36,762 bases of DNA from CAYPGT01 sp964512985 (GTDB lineage Bacteria; Cyanobacteriota; Vampirovibrionia; LMEP-6097). The notes under the pieces were generated by a model. It was given only the letters and a program-made list of their open reading frames with translations. It was not told the DNA's origin and made no database searches. Position numbers and translations under genes: made by a program. The DNA is taken from assembly GCA_964512985.1 (NCBI GenBank), contig CAZELI010000023.1, positions 1 through 36,762 of the forward strand. Reading direction: 5' to 3'. This document shows positions 30,943-36,762 of this stretch, piece by piece; positions within the stretch are counted from its first letter, which is position 1, and each line of letters starts with the position of its first letter.

Positions 30943-31064
30943 TTAAACAAGACTTTGCGAATTTAGTCATGAGTGGGGTCTTGTTTAATTTAAAAAGGTA
31001 CCAGGGGTGCTTCCTTGAACCCCAGAACCTAATAACAAATACGGTGTGGTGCCGTATCTGTAAT
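30943..31064 (+). other. Structured RNA region after groEL (3' UTR or small RNA)
   Basis: Three consecutive hairpins lie between the groEL stop and its terminator. The first pairs TTAAACAAGAC (30943-30953) with GTCTTGTTTAA (30978-30988). The second pairs AGGT and GGGGT with ACCCC and ACCT (30996-31030) around GCTTCCTTGA. The third pairs ATACGG with CCGTAT (31039-31057). With the terminator they make a compact ~150-nt structured unit. I do not recognise a known family (it lacks the hallmarks of SRP RNA, 6S RNA or tmRNA). It may be a groEL-derived small RNA or an independent one. Confidence 0.45.
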
Positions 31065-31065
31065 C

Positions 31066-31093
31066 AAAAAGCCCTCCGCAAGGAGGGCTTTTT
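31066..31093 (+). terminator. Rho-independent terminator of groES-groEL
   Basis: GCCCTCC-GCAA-GGAGGGC forms a perfect 7-bp stem with a stable GCAA tetraloop, flanked by five A's before and five T's after. It ends the groEL transcript and any RNA made from 30943 onward. Confidence 0.92.
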
Positions 31094-31155
31094 AGTTTTT
31101 ATAATGTGAATATTTTATTGAAGTTAGTCCACTTTCACGCAGCGGCTGTATATAA

Positions 31156-31224
31156 AAATGGTCGGGGTAGCACGCGACCTTTGAGGTCGCATAAAAAGGA
31201 TCGAACCTTGGTTCAAATCCTGCT
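31156..31224. repeat. Scrambled fragments of tRNA-Pro next to the intact gene
   Basis: AAATGGTCGGGGTAGCA at 31156-31172 repeats exactly the sequence 31252-31268 that covers the 3' end (CCA and acceptor arm) of tRNA-Pro. GGTTCAAATCCTGCT at 31210-31224 is the exact inverted copy of the T-arm region at 31265-31279. A third, imperfect T-arm copy (GGATCGAACC) precedes it. Between them is a perfect GCGACCT-TTG-AGGTCGC hairpin (31174-31190). Confidence 0.85.
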
Positions 31225-31254
31225 CAACTTAAAAATATATAGATAGAAGAGAAA

Positions 31255-31331
31255 TGGTCGGGGTAGCAGGATTTGAACCTACGGCCTCTTCGTCCCAAGC
31301 GAAGCGCTCTACCAAACTGAGCCATACCCCG
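31255..31331 (-). tRNA. tRNA-Pro (anticodon UGG)
   Basis: The minus strand reads CGGGGTATGGCTCAGTTTGG at the 5' end and closes with TGCTACCCCGA plus encoded CCA (31255-31257). The acceptor CGGGGTA pairs with TACCCCG. The anticodon arm CTTCG-CTTGGGA-CGAAG gives TGG. The T-arm is GTAGGTTCAAATCCTGC. The gene is 77 nt and complete. Confidence 0.97.
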
Positions 31332-31462
31332 AAAAACGAATCTTATAAACTTATAAAAAGTACATTGGGAAGTGTACAAGGTTATGAGACCTTGAAAGAT
31401 TATACTAAATACCTAAGTAAAATCTAGAAACTTTAGAATTAAATCACGATGATAGTTTTGTA

Positions 31463-31873
31463 TTACGAAACAGGTCTAAAAGAATTTAACCCATAGCTAT
31501 ATTGACCAAAATTAGGTGAATATGCACCGGCATAGCCACTTGGTCCCAAGCCCCCAAAACCCAAGCTTGTAGCTCCAAGCCCATTAAAACCACCATATGG
31601 AGATGAGTAAGGATTGAATCCTGGATATCCCAAGCCTCCACCAAAAGCGCCAGCACCCATATTCTTAGCATATGCTGCCCTAATTGCTACATCTCCAACT
31701 TGTCCAAATATATTACACAATGCCATTAAAGCATTCCCAAGAGGGCTACCCGTATCAATGTTGTTGTTATTAGCTTGTGCTCCTCCAAACAAGGAGCCTT
31801 GTTGGCCTAAACCTTGTCCAGCACCGAACCCATAAGGATTTTGTTGTGGATAACCATAAGGAGTATTGTACAT
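31463..31873 (-). CDS. Gly/Tyr/Asn-rich low-complexity protein
   Basis: This 136-residue protein has no family I recognise. It consists of two Gly/Tyr/Pro/Asn-rich halves (MYNTPYGYPQQNPYGFGAGQ at the start; FGGGLGYPGFNPYSSPYGG later) around a normal-looking helix (about residues 44-70, PLGNALMALCNIFGQVGDVA). There is no signal peptide. I use the ATG at 31873 with GGAGAG upstream; the frame is open ten codons earlier. Such Gly/Tyr repeats occur in surface, adhesive or phase-separating proteins, but the role is unknown. It lies 37 nt after birA on the same strand. Confidence 0.72.
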   Translation of the reverse strand: MYNTPYGYPQQNPYGFGAGQGLGQQGSLFGGAQANNNNIDTGSPLGNALMALCNIFGQVGDVAIRAAYAKNMGAGAFGGGLGYPGFNPYSSPYGGFNGLGATSLGFGGLGPSGYAGAYSPNFGQYSYGLNSFRPVS

Positions 31874-31910
31874 AGAAATCACTCTCCGTCCAAAGTAAAA
31901 CACAGTAAAG

Positions 31911-32468
31911 TTAAGCAGAGGTTAAGCTTGAAAACTTTGCTACTAATTTATCAATGAAACCCTCTTGGTCAAAGCTTTTGAAGACATCCTCAGGAAAAAT
32001 TTCTTCAAGGGATATGGGGGGAGCTTTGGGTAGATCAATGATAGTTTCTTTAAGTGTTCTAGGAATGTCTCTGAGATTGATTCCTATGCCAGTTATAACA
32101 TAGCCTTTATAGATCTCTACTAAAATACCAGCGAGTTTACAAGCATCATAATAGATATCATTAATGGGTTTGATATAGTAATCAGCTTGATATATGTCAT
32201 TAAGAGCTTCAATTATTTTTTTGGTCGCTCCGATAGTTTGAGTTTGAATAAACTCTTCGTTGATCGTTGGCGCATTGAGTTTATTACTGACAATAGATAA
32301 ATATATTCCTCCACCTGCCGGTGAGGCCCAGGATTTACCATACTGTCCGCGTCCTGCCGTTTGCTCTACTGCAACTATATAGGCATGATCAATAATTTGC
32401 GTGTCGTCAATTAAACGTTTGGCTTGGTTTTGAGTTGAATCTAGAGATTGATAAGAGAATGCTTGCAT
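31911..32468 (-). CDS. birA: Biotin--[acetyl-CoA-carboxylase] ligase
   Basis: BirA attaches biotin to the carboxyl-carrier protein of acetyl-CoA carboxylase through biotinyl-AMP. Seen are SLDSTQNQAKRL, the biotin/ATP loop QTAGRGQYGKSWASPAGG, the strand GIYLSIV, the KxxND block (IKPINDIYYDACKLAGILVE) and GIGINL. It lacks the N-terminal helix-turn-helix of E. coli BirA, so it is a monofunctional enzyme without repressor function. The 185-residue length is short, with little or no C-terminal SH3-like domain. KPIND replaces the common KWPND, a notable change near the biotin pocket. Confidence 0.85.
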   Translation of the reverse strand: MQAFSYQSLDSTQNQAKRLIDDTQIIDHAYIVAVEQTAGRGQYGKSWASPAGGGIYLSIVSNKLNAPTINEEFIQTQTIGATKKIIEALNDIYQADYYIKPINDIYYDACKLAGILVEIYKGYVITGIGINLRDIPRTLKETIIDLPKAPPISLEEIFPEDVFKSFDQEGFIDKLVAKFSSLTSA

Positions 32469-32598
32469 TGTTAAATTCTAGTGTGTAACTAATCTGTTTG
32501 TATTATAAATCATTAGAAGTCTAAAGTTTTTGGTCTAAGTGTCGATAGGAAGTACTAAGTCAGGTTACCTACATAGATTTGGCTTGGAGAAATATAAA

Positions 32599-33213
32599 AT
32601 GAAAAAGATTCTGGGCTTATTGTTGCTATTAGTTTTAAATCTTGCTGTAGTAGAAGCGATCGTTCCGAAAACTACTCATCCTGCTAAGCAGAAAGTTGTG
32701 AGTGCAAAAAAAACATCTGGTGCTACTTTAGCAGTGGAAGAGCCGATGCTAAGTTTTAAACAATCTGACTGCCGTACAATCCCAGGCACCCCCAATATAG
32801 TAGTTTGCGTTGAAGGTGAGGCTGGAGCTGGTGATCTTGATTTAAATATCTTACGTTCGCTTAAAGGTGTTACTAGAAATTTGATTACTAAATATAACGC
32901 GAAGGCTGCAAGGAAAGCAGTTGTGCATAAGGCTTCTGTGAGCGATTGTGGTGGAATGCCTGATATGATGAATGATCCTATGGGTTATGCTGCTTGGATG
33001 GCGTGTACTGCAGGACAAGCGATGGCTTCAATGTCAGTGCAGTCGATAGATCCATGTACCATAGATCCAATGTCACCAGCGTGTATAGCAATGCCTACGG
33101 CTGATCCATGTACTGTAGATCCGATGTCACCAGCATGTACAGGAGCTACTACAGCAGCTGATCCATGTACTGTGGATCCGATGTCACCAGCATGCGTAGG
33201 GGATAATTCTTAA
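32599..33213 (+). CDS. Exported protein with Cys-containing C-terminal repeats
   Basis: I do not recognise this 204-residue protein. It begins with a clear Sec signal peptide, MKKILGLLLLLVLNLAVVEA, from the ATG at 32599, which has GGAGA upstream. The middle is basic and unremarkable, with two cysteines (KQSDCRTIPG; VVCVEGEAG). The C-terminal 50 residues are three copies of DPCT(I/V)DPMSPAC spaced 18-19 residues apart, giving six cysteines in a regular array; a degenerate CGGMPDMMNDPMGYAAWMAC segment precedes them. The even, paired cysteines suggest disulfide bonds outside the cytoplasm. Its stop overlaps that of the next gene by four bases. Confidence 0.8.
   Translation: MKKILGLLLLLVLNLAVVEAIVPKTTHPAKQKVVSAKKTSGATLAVEEPMLSFKQSDCRTIPGTPNIVVCVEGEAGAGDLDLNILRSLKGVTRNLITKYNAKAARKAVVHKASVSDCGGMPDMMNDPMGYAAWMACTAGQAMASMSVQSIDPCTIDPMSPACIAMPTADPCTVDPMSPACTGATTAADPCTVDPMSPACVGDNS
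33049..33195 (+). repeat. Three tandem coding repeats (DPCTxDPMSPAC)
   Basis: Repeat starts lie at 33049, 33103 and 33160, so the periods are 54 and 57 nt. The core of each unit encodes 12 nearly identical residues; copies 2 and 3 are closest to each other at DNA level, which suggests recent duplication. Confidence 0.85.
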
Positions 33214-34700
33214 TTAGTATTTTTTGCTTGAAGATTTGAAGCACTAGCAGGGCTTAATTTACTACCATTGAAAATATTTTGTGCTAATTGTTCTGGATTA
33301 TCAGTGACTGATTCAAGACCTGTAGTAAGCCTACCTACGGTAGCTTCGCTTGCTGTTCCTCTAGTGAAGATATATTCTAAATTTGCTGGTGGCAGGTTTA
33401 AACGTACACAAGCTGACTTCTCAATAGCCATGACGCTAGTGAACAAACCGGTGTTATTTATAAATTGTGGGTCTTGCGAGATATCGCCAAATGAAAAATA
33501 AATTTCATCAGGATTAAAATTACTGCTTATCTCCTTTCCATAGCTCATAAGGAAACGTAATAGATTGCCCAAGGCAGTATTTTCCTGACTAGCAGCTTGA
33601 TACATATTCTTCACCACAGAAAACTGGATGCATTTATTATTATTTAAAAAATCTACCAAAACAGAGTCAATAAGGATTGTTTTACCACTAGGATGTTTGA
33701 ATTTATTTTTAAAAGTAATATTTCGAGCCTTTTCTTTAGCAATGAGTTGTTCAAATTGAGGAGTTTTCGGTTCCAGTGGTTTCGCTAGTAATTCTCCAGT
33801 TGAAGGTTGGTTTGGATTTTTAGCAACAGACTTAGCTTGATTAGGAGTTGCTGGTTTATTTGTATTTGCTTCTAGCGTAAAATAACTACCAGCAGCTAAG
33901 CTAACAAGTAGGGGGGCAATTAGTAATGGCCTTAGGAGGGATGGCTTTTTACCAATTATCCTAGCTATTAAATCAGGATCATTGTCACAAATAGCTTTTA
34001 TTGTATTAATGAAACTACATCGACGATAGTTCTCGATATTACTACTAACAAAGTCTCTGCCAGCAGATGCTATTCTGTTTTTTTCAAATAATTCGCCAAG
34101 CTTGCTATCAAAATTAGAACTACTAGTATCCAAAAATCTATTTAATAGTACTCCTAATTGGGTTTCCTGCTCTTCATCTAGTTTATAGCCTACTATTGAT
34201 GTCAGACAAAGAAGAACTAGCTCTCGACGATCCGCTGCTGCATATTTATCAACAGGGTTTTGAGTAAGATATCCTTGTGCTAAGCTGCTAATATCCGTAA
34301 ATAACTCCTGGTTACATTTGAGAAAATCAGTTTCATTTAATGCAAAGCAATTATCGGTTGATCTTAGCTCTTGTAAGGTTTCTAATATTTGTGGGATGGT
34401 AGTAGGTTGTTCGTGATTTGTACTATTCCAAACATCTTTTAGAGTATCTAAACTTATAGGTTTAATCGTTGTTCCATCTGGAGCTTCGTAACGTGGACCT
34501 GTTCTAGAATCTTTTAGCGTCAAACCAACTTGACTTAATTGAGTAATAACGGCGGGATCTAATGAAGTTTCTGTGCTACTTGCAGCTAGAATTGGAGAAT
34601 CTGCAGTTGTGGTTAAGGAATGAGAATGATTTGTACTTTTCGCTTTAGATTGCAATAAATGCGATAAAAGGTTTCCTGTTACATTTGCTACACTTGCCAC
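33210..34700 (-). CDS. Large hypothetical protein with one membrane segment
   Basis: I do not recognise this 496-residue protein. An N-terminal region rich in Ser/Thr (1-50) is followed by a helical cytosolic-looking part (about 80-255), one transmembrane helix (about 261-282, RPLLIAPLLVSLAAGSYFTL), a Pro/Lys/Asn-rich linker (285-325) and a C-terminal domain that would lie outside the cytoplasm (330-496), with cysteines at about 365 and 435. The layout resembles a bitopic sensor or anchor with a linker across the periplasm. The start is a GTG at 34700 with GAGGAAGAG upstream. Composition is like that of neighbouring genes. Confidence 0.75.
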   Translation of the reverse strand: MASVANVTGNLLSHLLQSKAKSTNHSHSLTTTADSPILAASSTETSLDPAVITQLSQVGLTLKDSRTGPRYEAPDGTTIKPISLDTLKDVWNSTNHEQPTTIPQILETLQELRSTDNCFALNETDFLKCNQELFTDISSLAQGYLTQNPVDKYAAADRRELVLLCLTSIVGYKLDEEQETQLGVLLNRFLDTSSSNFDSKLGELFEKNRIASAGRDFVSSNIENYRRCSFINTIKAICDNDPDLIARIIGKKPSLLRPLLIAPLLVSLAAGSYFTLEANTNKPATPNQAKSVAKNPNQPSTGELLAKPLEPKTPQFEQLIAKEKARNITFKNKFKHPSGKTILIDSVLVDFLNNNKCIQFSVVKNMYQAASQENTALGNLLRFLMSYGKEISSNFNPDEIYFSFGDISQDPQFINNTGLFTSVMAIEKSACVRLNLPPANLEYIFTRGTASEATVGRLTTGLESVTDNPEQLAQNIFNGSKLSPASASNLQAKNTN

Positions 34701-34829
34701 TTACTCTCTTCCTCAAATCAACTCAATATAACAATACATTATATATCATTGTAGAAGTTTTTTGCCAGCTTTTGTTCCCAAGTCTTATCCAACCTTGTCC
34801 AAAACAGATAATCATGGCATTAATAGGAT

Positions 34830-35981
34830 ATGCCTATAGATTTTGAATTAGATGATACTCAGAAGGATCTGCAAAGACTAGCTAAGGATTTTGCGGAGAA
34901 TGAGATCAAACCCCAGGCCGAGCATCATGATCGTGAAGCAAAGTTTCCTCTTGAGATTGCCAAGAAGGCATTTGAAGTTGGGTTGATGAACCCAGGTTTT
35001 CCAGAATATGTAGGTGGAATGGGTTTAGGTATCACTGAAGAAGTGATTATGGCAGAAGAGATTGGTGTCGCTTGTACAGGGATCTCCACAGCCTTATATG
35101 CCAATATGCTCGCTTCTGCTCCGCTATTAGTGGTAGATGATCACGAGATTAATAAGAGATTTTTGGGACCGATGATGGAAGAGTTACAGTTTGCTTCTTA
35201 CTGTGTAACAGAGCCTGGATGCGGGTCTGACGTAGCTAACGTGAAGACTACTGCTAAGAAAGTTGGTGACGAATATATTATCAATGGTAATAAGCAATGG
35301 ATTACTGGAGCGAAGTACGCGAAGTGGTTTTATGTACTAGCGTCTACGGATCCTTCTGCAGGACATAAAGGGCTCTCGTGTTTCGTGGTGCCAGCTGATT
35401 TACCTGGAGTAACAGTTAATAAGAAAGAAGACATGATGGGACAGAGAGCTAGTTCTACTCATGCAGTGACTTTTGAAGATGTGAAGATCCCTGCTGCTAA
35501 TCTTCTAAGCGCTGAGGGAGAGGGTTTCAAGATCTCTATGAAAGCCTTCGACAAAACTCGTCCAGGAGTAGCAGCTGGAGCTACTGCAATTATTAGAGCG
35601 GCATTAGAGAACTCTAAACAATACGCTATGGAACGTACATCCTTCGGTGTGCCGATTGCGATGCACCAGGCTATAAGTTTTATGATTGCTGACATGGCAA
35701 TGAAATACGAAGCTGCAAGATTATTAGTTTTACGTTGCGCAAACATGATCGATAGACATGAGCGTAATACTAAGTACGCTGCTTTTGCTAAGGGCTTTGC
35801 GGCGGATGCTGCTATGGAAGCTGCTACTAATGCGGTACAGATCTTTGGTGGATATGGTTATTCTAGAGAGTATCCAGTAGAGAAGCTTATGCGCGATGCG
35901 AAGATCTATCAAATCTACGAGGGTACTTCTCAAATCCAACGTCTCATTATTGCTAAAGAAATATTCCTGAGAAGTGCTTAG
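34830..35981 (+). CDS. Acyl-CoA dehydrogenase
   Basis: This FAD enzyme makes the alpha,beta-double bond of acyl-CoA in fatty-acid or amino-acid breakdown. The N-terminal helical domain is DDTQKDLQRLAKDFAENEIKP. The FAD-contact block reads YCVTEPGCGSDVANVKTTA followed by INGNKQWITGAKYAKW. The C-terminal domain ends FGGYGYSREYPVEKLMRDAK and IYEGTSQIQRL, where Glu364 matches the catalytic base of short/medium-chain enzymes. At 383 residues it is of normal length. There is no clear Shine-Dalgarno. The electron acceptor (ETF) and other beta-oxidation genes are not in the window, so chain-length preference and direction are unknown. Confidence 0.93.
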   Translation: MPIDFELDDTQKDLQRLAKDFAENEIKPQAEHHDREAKFPLEIAKKAFEVGLMNPGFPEYVGGMGLGITEEVIMAEEIGVACTGISTALYANMLASAPLLVVDDHEINKRFLGPMMEELQFASYCVTEPGCGSDVANVKTTAKKVGDEYIINGNKQWITGAKYAKWFYVLASTDPSAGHKGLSCFVVPADLPGVTVNKKEDMMGQRASSTHAVTFEDVKIPAANLLSAEGEGFKISMKAFDKTRPGVAAGATAIIRAALENSKQYAMERTSFGVPIAMHQAISFMIADMAMKYEAARLLVLRCANMIDRHERNTKYAAFAKGFAADAAMEAATNAVQIFGGYGYSREYPVEKLMRDAKIYQIYEGTSQIQRLIIAKEIFLRSA

Positions 35982-36005
35982 GGATTGGATATGGTTTAAA
36001 TACTA

Positions 36006-36521
36006 TTATTTAGCAATATATAAACAAGGAAGAACATCTCGGATGATTCTCTCGTGATTAGTCAAATGAGCTATTAATTTATGAGAAATAATGTCTCTAA
36101 ATTTTTCTGCGAGTTCTTGAGTTGCTTCATTACCAAGTAATATATTGCCAATAATTTTAAGACTCAATTGAAGTTGATCTTTTAGCTTACTTTCTAGTTT
36201 ACTGAAATCTTTAACTAAATTAATAACAGTTCTAGCCCCTTCTATATCCGATTCATTGTCTGCTAAATATGATCTTGCCGCTCCTTGGAACGATATTAAT
36301 TTATCCAAAGTGTCAAAAAGAATTCTGAGAAGAGCTAAACTACAGATGGTTGGTTGCTTAGGATCATTCGGTAATAAGGTTTTGAATTGATCTAGTTTTG
36401 GGCTTGCGGTTTTTGCTGGAACTACTCGAAATAATTGGCAAGTAGCTTGTATATTTCTACCAAGAGGGGCTGCTTCTAGTTTTGGACTTAGTGTTTCTAT
36501 ATAAATAACCTGCGGATTCAT
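36006..36521 (-). CDS. Hypothetical protein, C-terminal part of a longer reading frame
   Basis: I do not recognise this protein. The 171 codons after the first ATG encode a helical sequence (ICSLALLRILFDTLDKLISF; LSLKIIGNILLGNEATQELA) without membrane segments. The same frame is open upstream of this ATG as far as 36716 and reads like continuing protein, with no ATG, GTG or TTG in it, so the ATG at 36521 is probably an internal methionine. At 36717-36719 the frame meets a TGA, beyond which it is open again to the window edge. The gene is therefore either broken, recoded, or affected by a sequence error. Confidence 0.6.
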   Translation of the reverse strand: MNPQVIYIETLSPKLEAAPLGRNIQATCQLFRVVPAKTASPKLDQFKTLLPNDPKQPTICSLALLRILFDTLDKLISFQGAARSYLADNESDIEGARTVINLVKDFSKLESKLKDQLQLSLKIIGNILLGNEATQELAEKFRDIISHKLIAHLTNHERIIRDVLPCLYIAK

Positions 36522-36762
36522 TGCTTTTAGAGATGATTCTGCTGCATGTAAGGCTTGTTGAAACTCGTCAGTTCTTATATGTATTTTTTCTTGCTCTTTA
36601 AAAATATTGGACTTGACTAAAGAGTCTAGAAAGCTAGATTGATCTATGAAAGAAGCAGACTTTTCTAAGTAGACTGAAAGTGCTTCTAAAGATCGAAATT
36701 GCTCACAGAGGCCCCTTCAACCGCCAAATGCAACACCCTGCTTACAAAGATAAGTAGCTAAA
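36522..36762 (-). pseudogene. Upstream continuation of the previous gene, with an in-frame TGA
   Basis: In the frame of the 36006-36521 gene this stretch encodes, from the edge, ATYLCKQGVAFGG, a TGA stop at 36719-36717, then RGLCEQFRSLEALSVYLEKS and, nearer the ATG, DEFQQALHAAESSLKA. The predicted sequence looks like ordinary soluble helical protein on both sides of the TGA. The gene continues beyond the window, so its true start and any frameshift further upstream cannot be judged. Confidence 0.45.

Noticed and set aside
30996..31064. SRP RNA, 6S RNA or tmRNA after groEL
   Set aside because: Size and sequence lack the SRP GGAA/GCAG-type core, the 6S bubble layout and a tmRNA tRNA-like domain.
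36717..36719. UGA recoded as a sense codon (as in Gracilibacteria)
   Set aside because: A single in-frame TGA at the window edge is weak evidence, and the TolC gene uses TGA as a plausible real stop; the gene repertoire also does not fit that group.
1..36762. Dispersed palindromes as a CRISPR array
   Set aside because: Units are scattered kilobases apart, self-palindromic and without regular spacers or cas genes.
1..36762. A transposase (RAYT/IS) that could move the repeats
   Set aside because: No frame with transposase-like motifs was found; any mobiliser must lie outside the window.

Overview
The window looks like a chromosomal segment of an AT-rich, flagellated, diderm bacterium. The gene mix best fits a non-photosynthetic relative of Cyanobacteria (Melainabacteria/Vampirovibrionia type). 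Evidence: LL-diaminopimelate aminotransferase (dapL), a GyrA wrapping motif of the form QRRATKGKGG, a TolC-type outer-membrane protein with a signal peptide, and flagellar genes beside housekeeping genes. This placement is inference; no rRNA is present. I see no phage, IS transposase or CRISPR array.

Layout. 1-4.3 kb: an SCP2-domain protein, sucC-sucD, and argJ with an unusual N-terminal extension. 4.3-6.1 kb (minus): rpsB, tsf, tRNA-Leu(CAA). 6.2-9.1 kb: flagellar fliJ, fliK-like and flgE/F/G-like genes, then ybeY. 9.1-12.6 kb: cysS, cobS, dapL. 12.5-18.3 kb: plsX, a YheT-type hydrolase, an unknown gene, gyrA and an HU gene. 18.4-21.7 kb: an unknown gene coupled to a SAM O-methyltransferase, a decayed toxin-antitoxin pair, and a CxxCxxCC (YkgJ-like) protein. 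21.7-28.6 kb: tolC divergent from fmt, three tiny unknown genes, an oxygen-type protoporphyrinogen oxidase and a secreted subtilase. 28.9-31.4 kb: groES-groEL, a structured 3' region with a terminator, and tRNA-Pro(UGG) with fragments of itself nearby. 31.4-36.8 kb: a Gly/Tyr-rich protein, birA, a Cys-repeat exported protein, a large unknown membrane-anchored protein, an acyl-CoA dehydrogenase, and an unknown gene interrupted by an in-frame TGA near the window end.

The most striking signal is a family of small palindromic repeats. A 39-bp unit occurs as two identical copies inside two different protein genes (O-methyltransferase and YkgJ-like), where it is translated in different reading frames. 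A 43-bp relative supplies the last 16 codons of the protoporphyrinogen oxidase gene. The same unit pairs head-to-head with a 45-bp subtype to form two full ~105-bp inverted-repeat elements (2625-2727 and 25185-25295). This resembles REP doublets (REPINs) combined with the protein-invading behaviour of Rickettsia palindromic elements. A second repeat type (paired hairpins joined by a shared TAAAAAAGG linker) lies at 6156-6228 and 13621-13696, a GC-rich element at 17859-17979, and a ~124-bp imperfect inverted repeat directly before fmt.

Translation signals are also notable. Abundant-protein genes (tsf, groES, groEL, hup) have clear Shine-Dalgarno sequences. Several others have a TANNNT-like -10 box only about 4-15 nt before the start codon, suggesting leaderless or near-leaderless mRNAs. 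Three convergent gene pairs overlap by exactly four bases at their stop codons.
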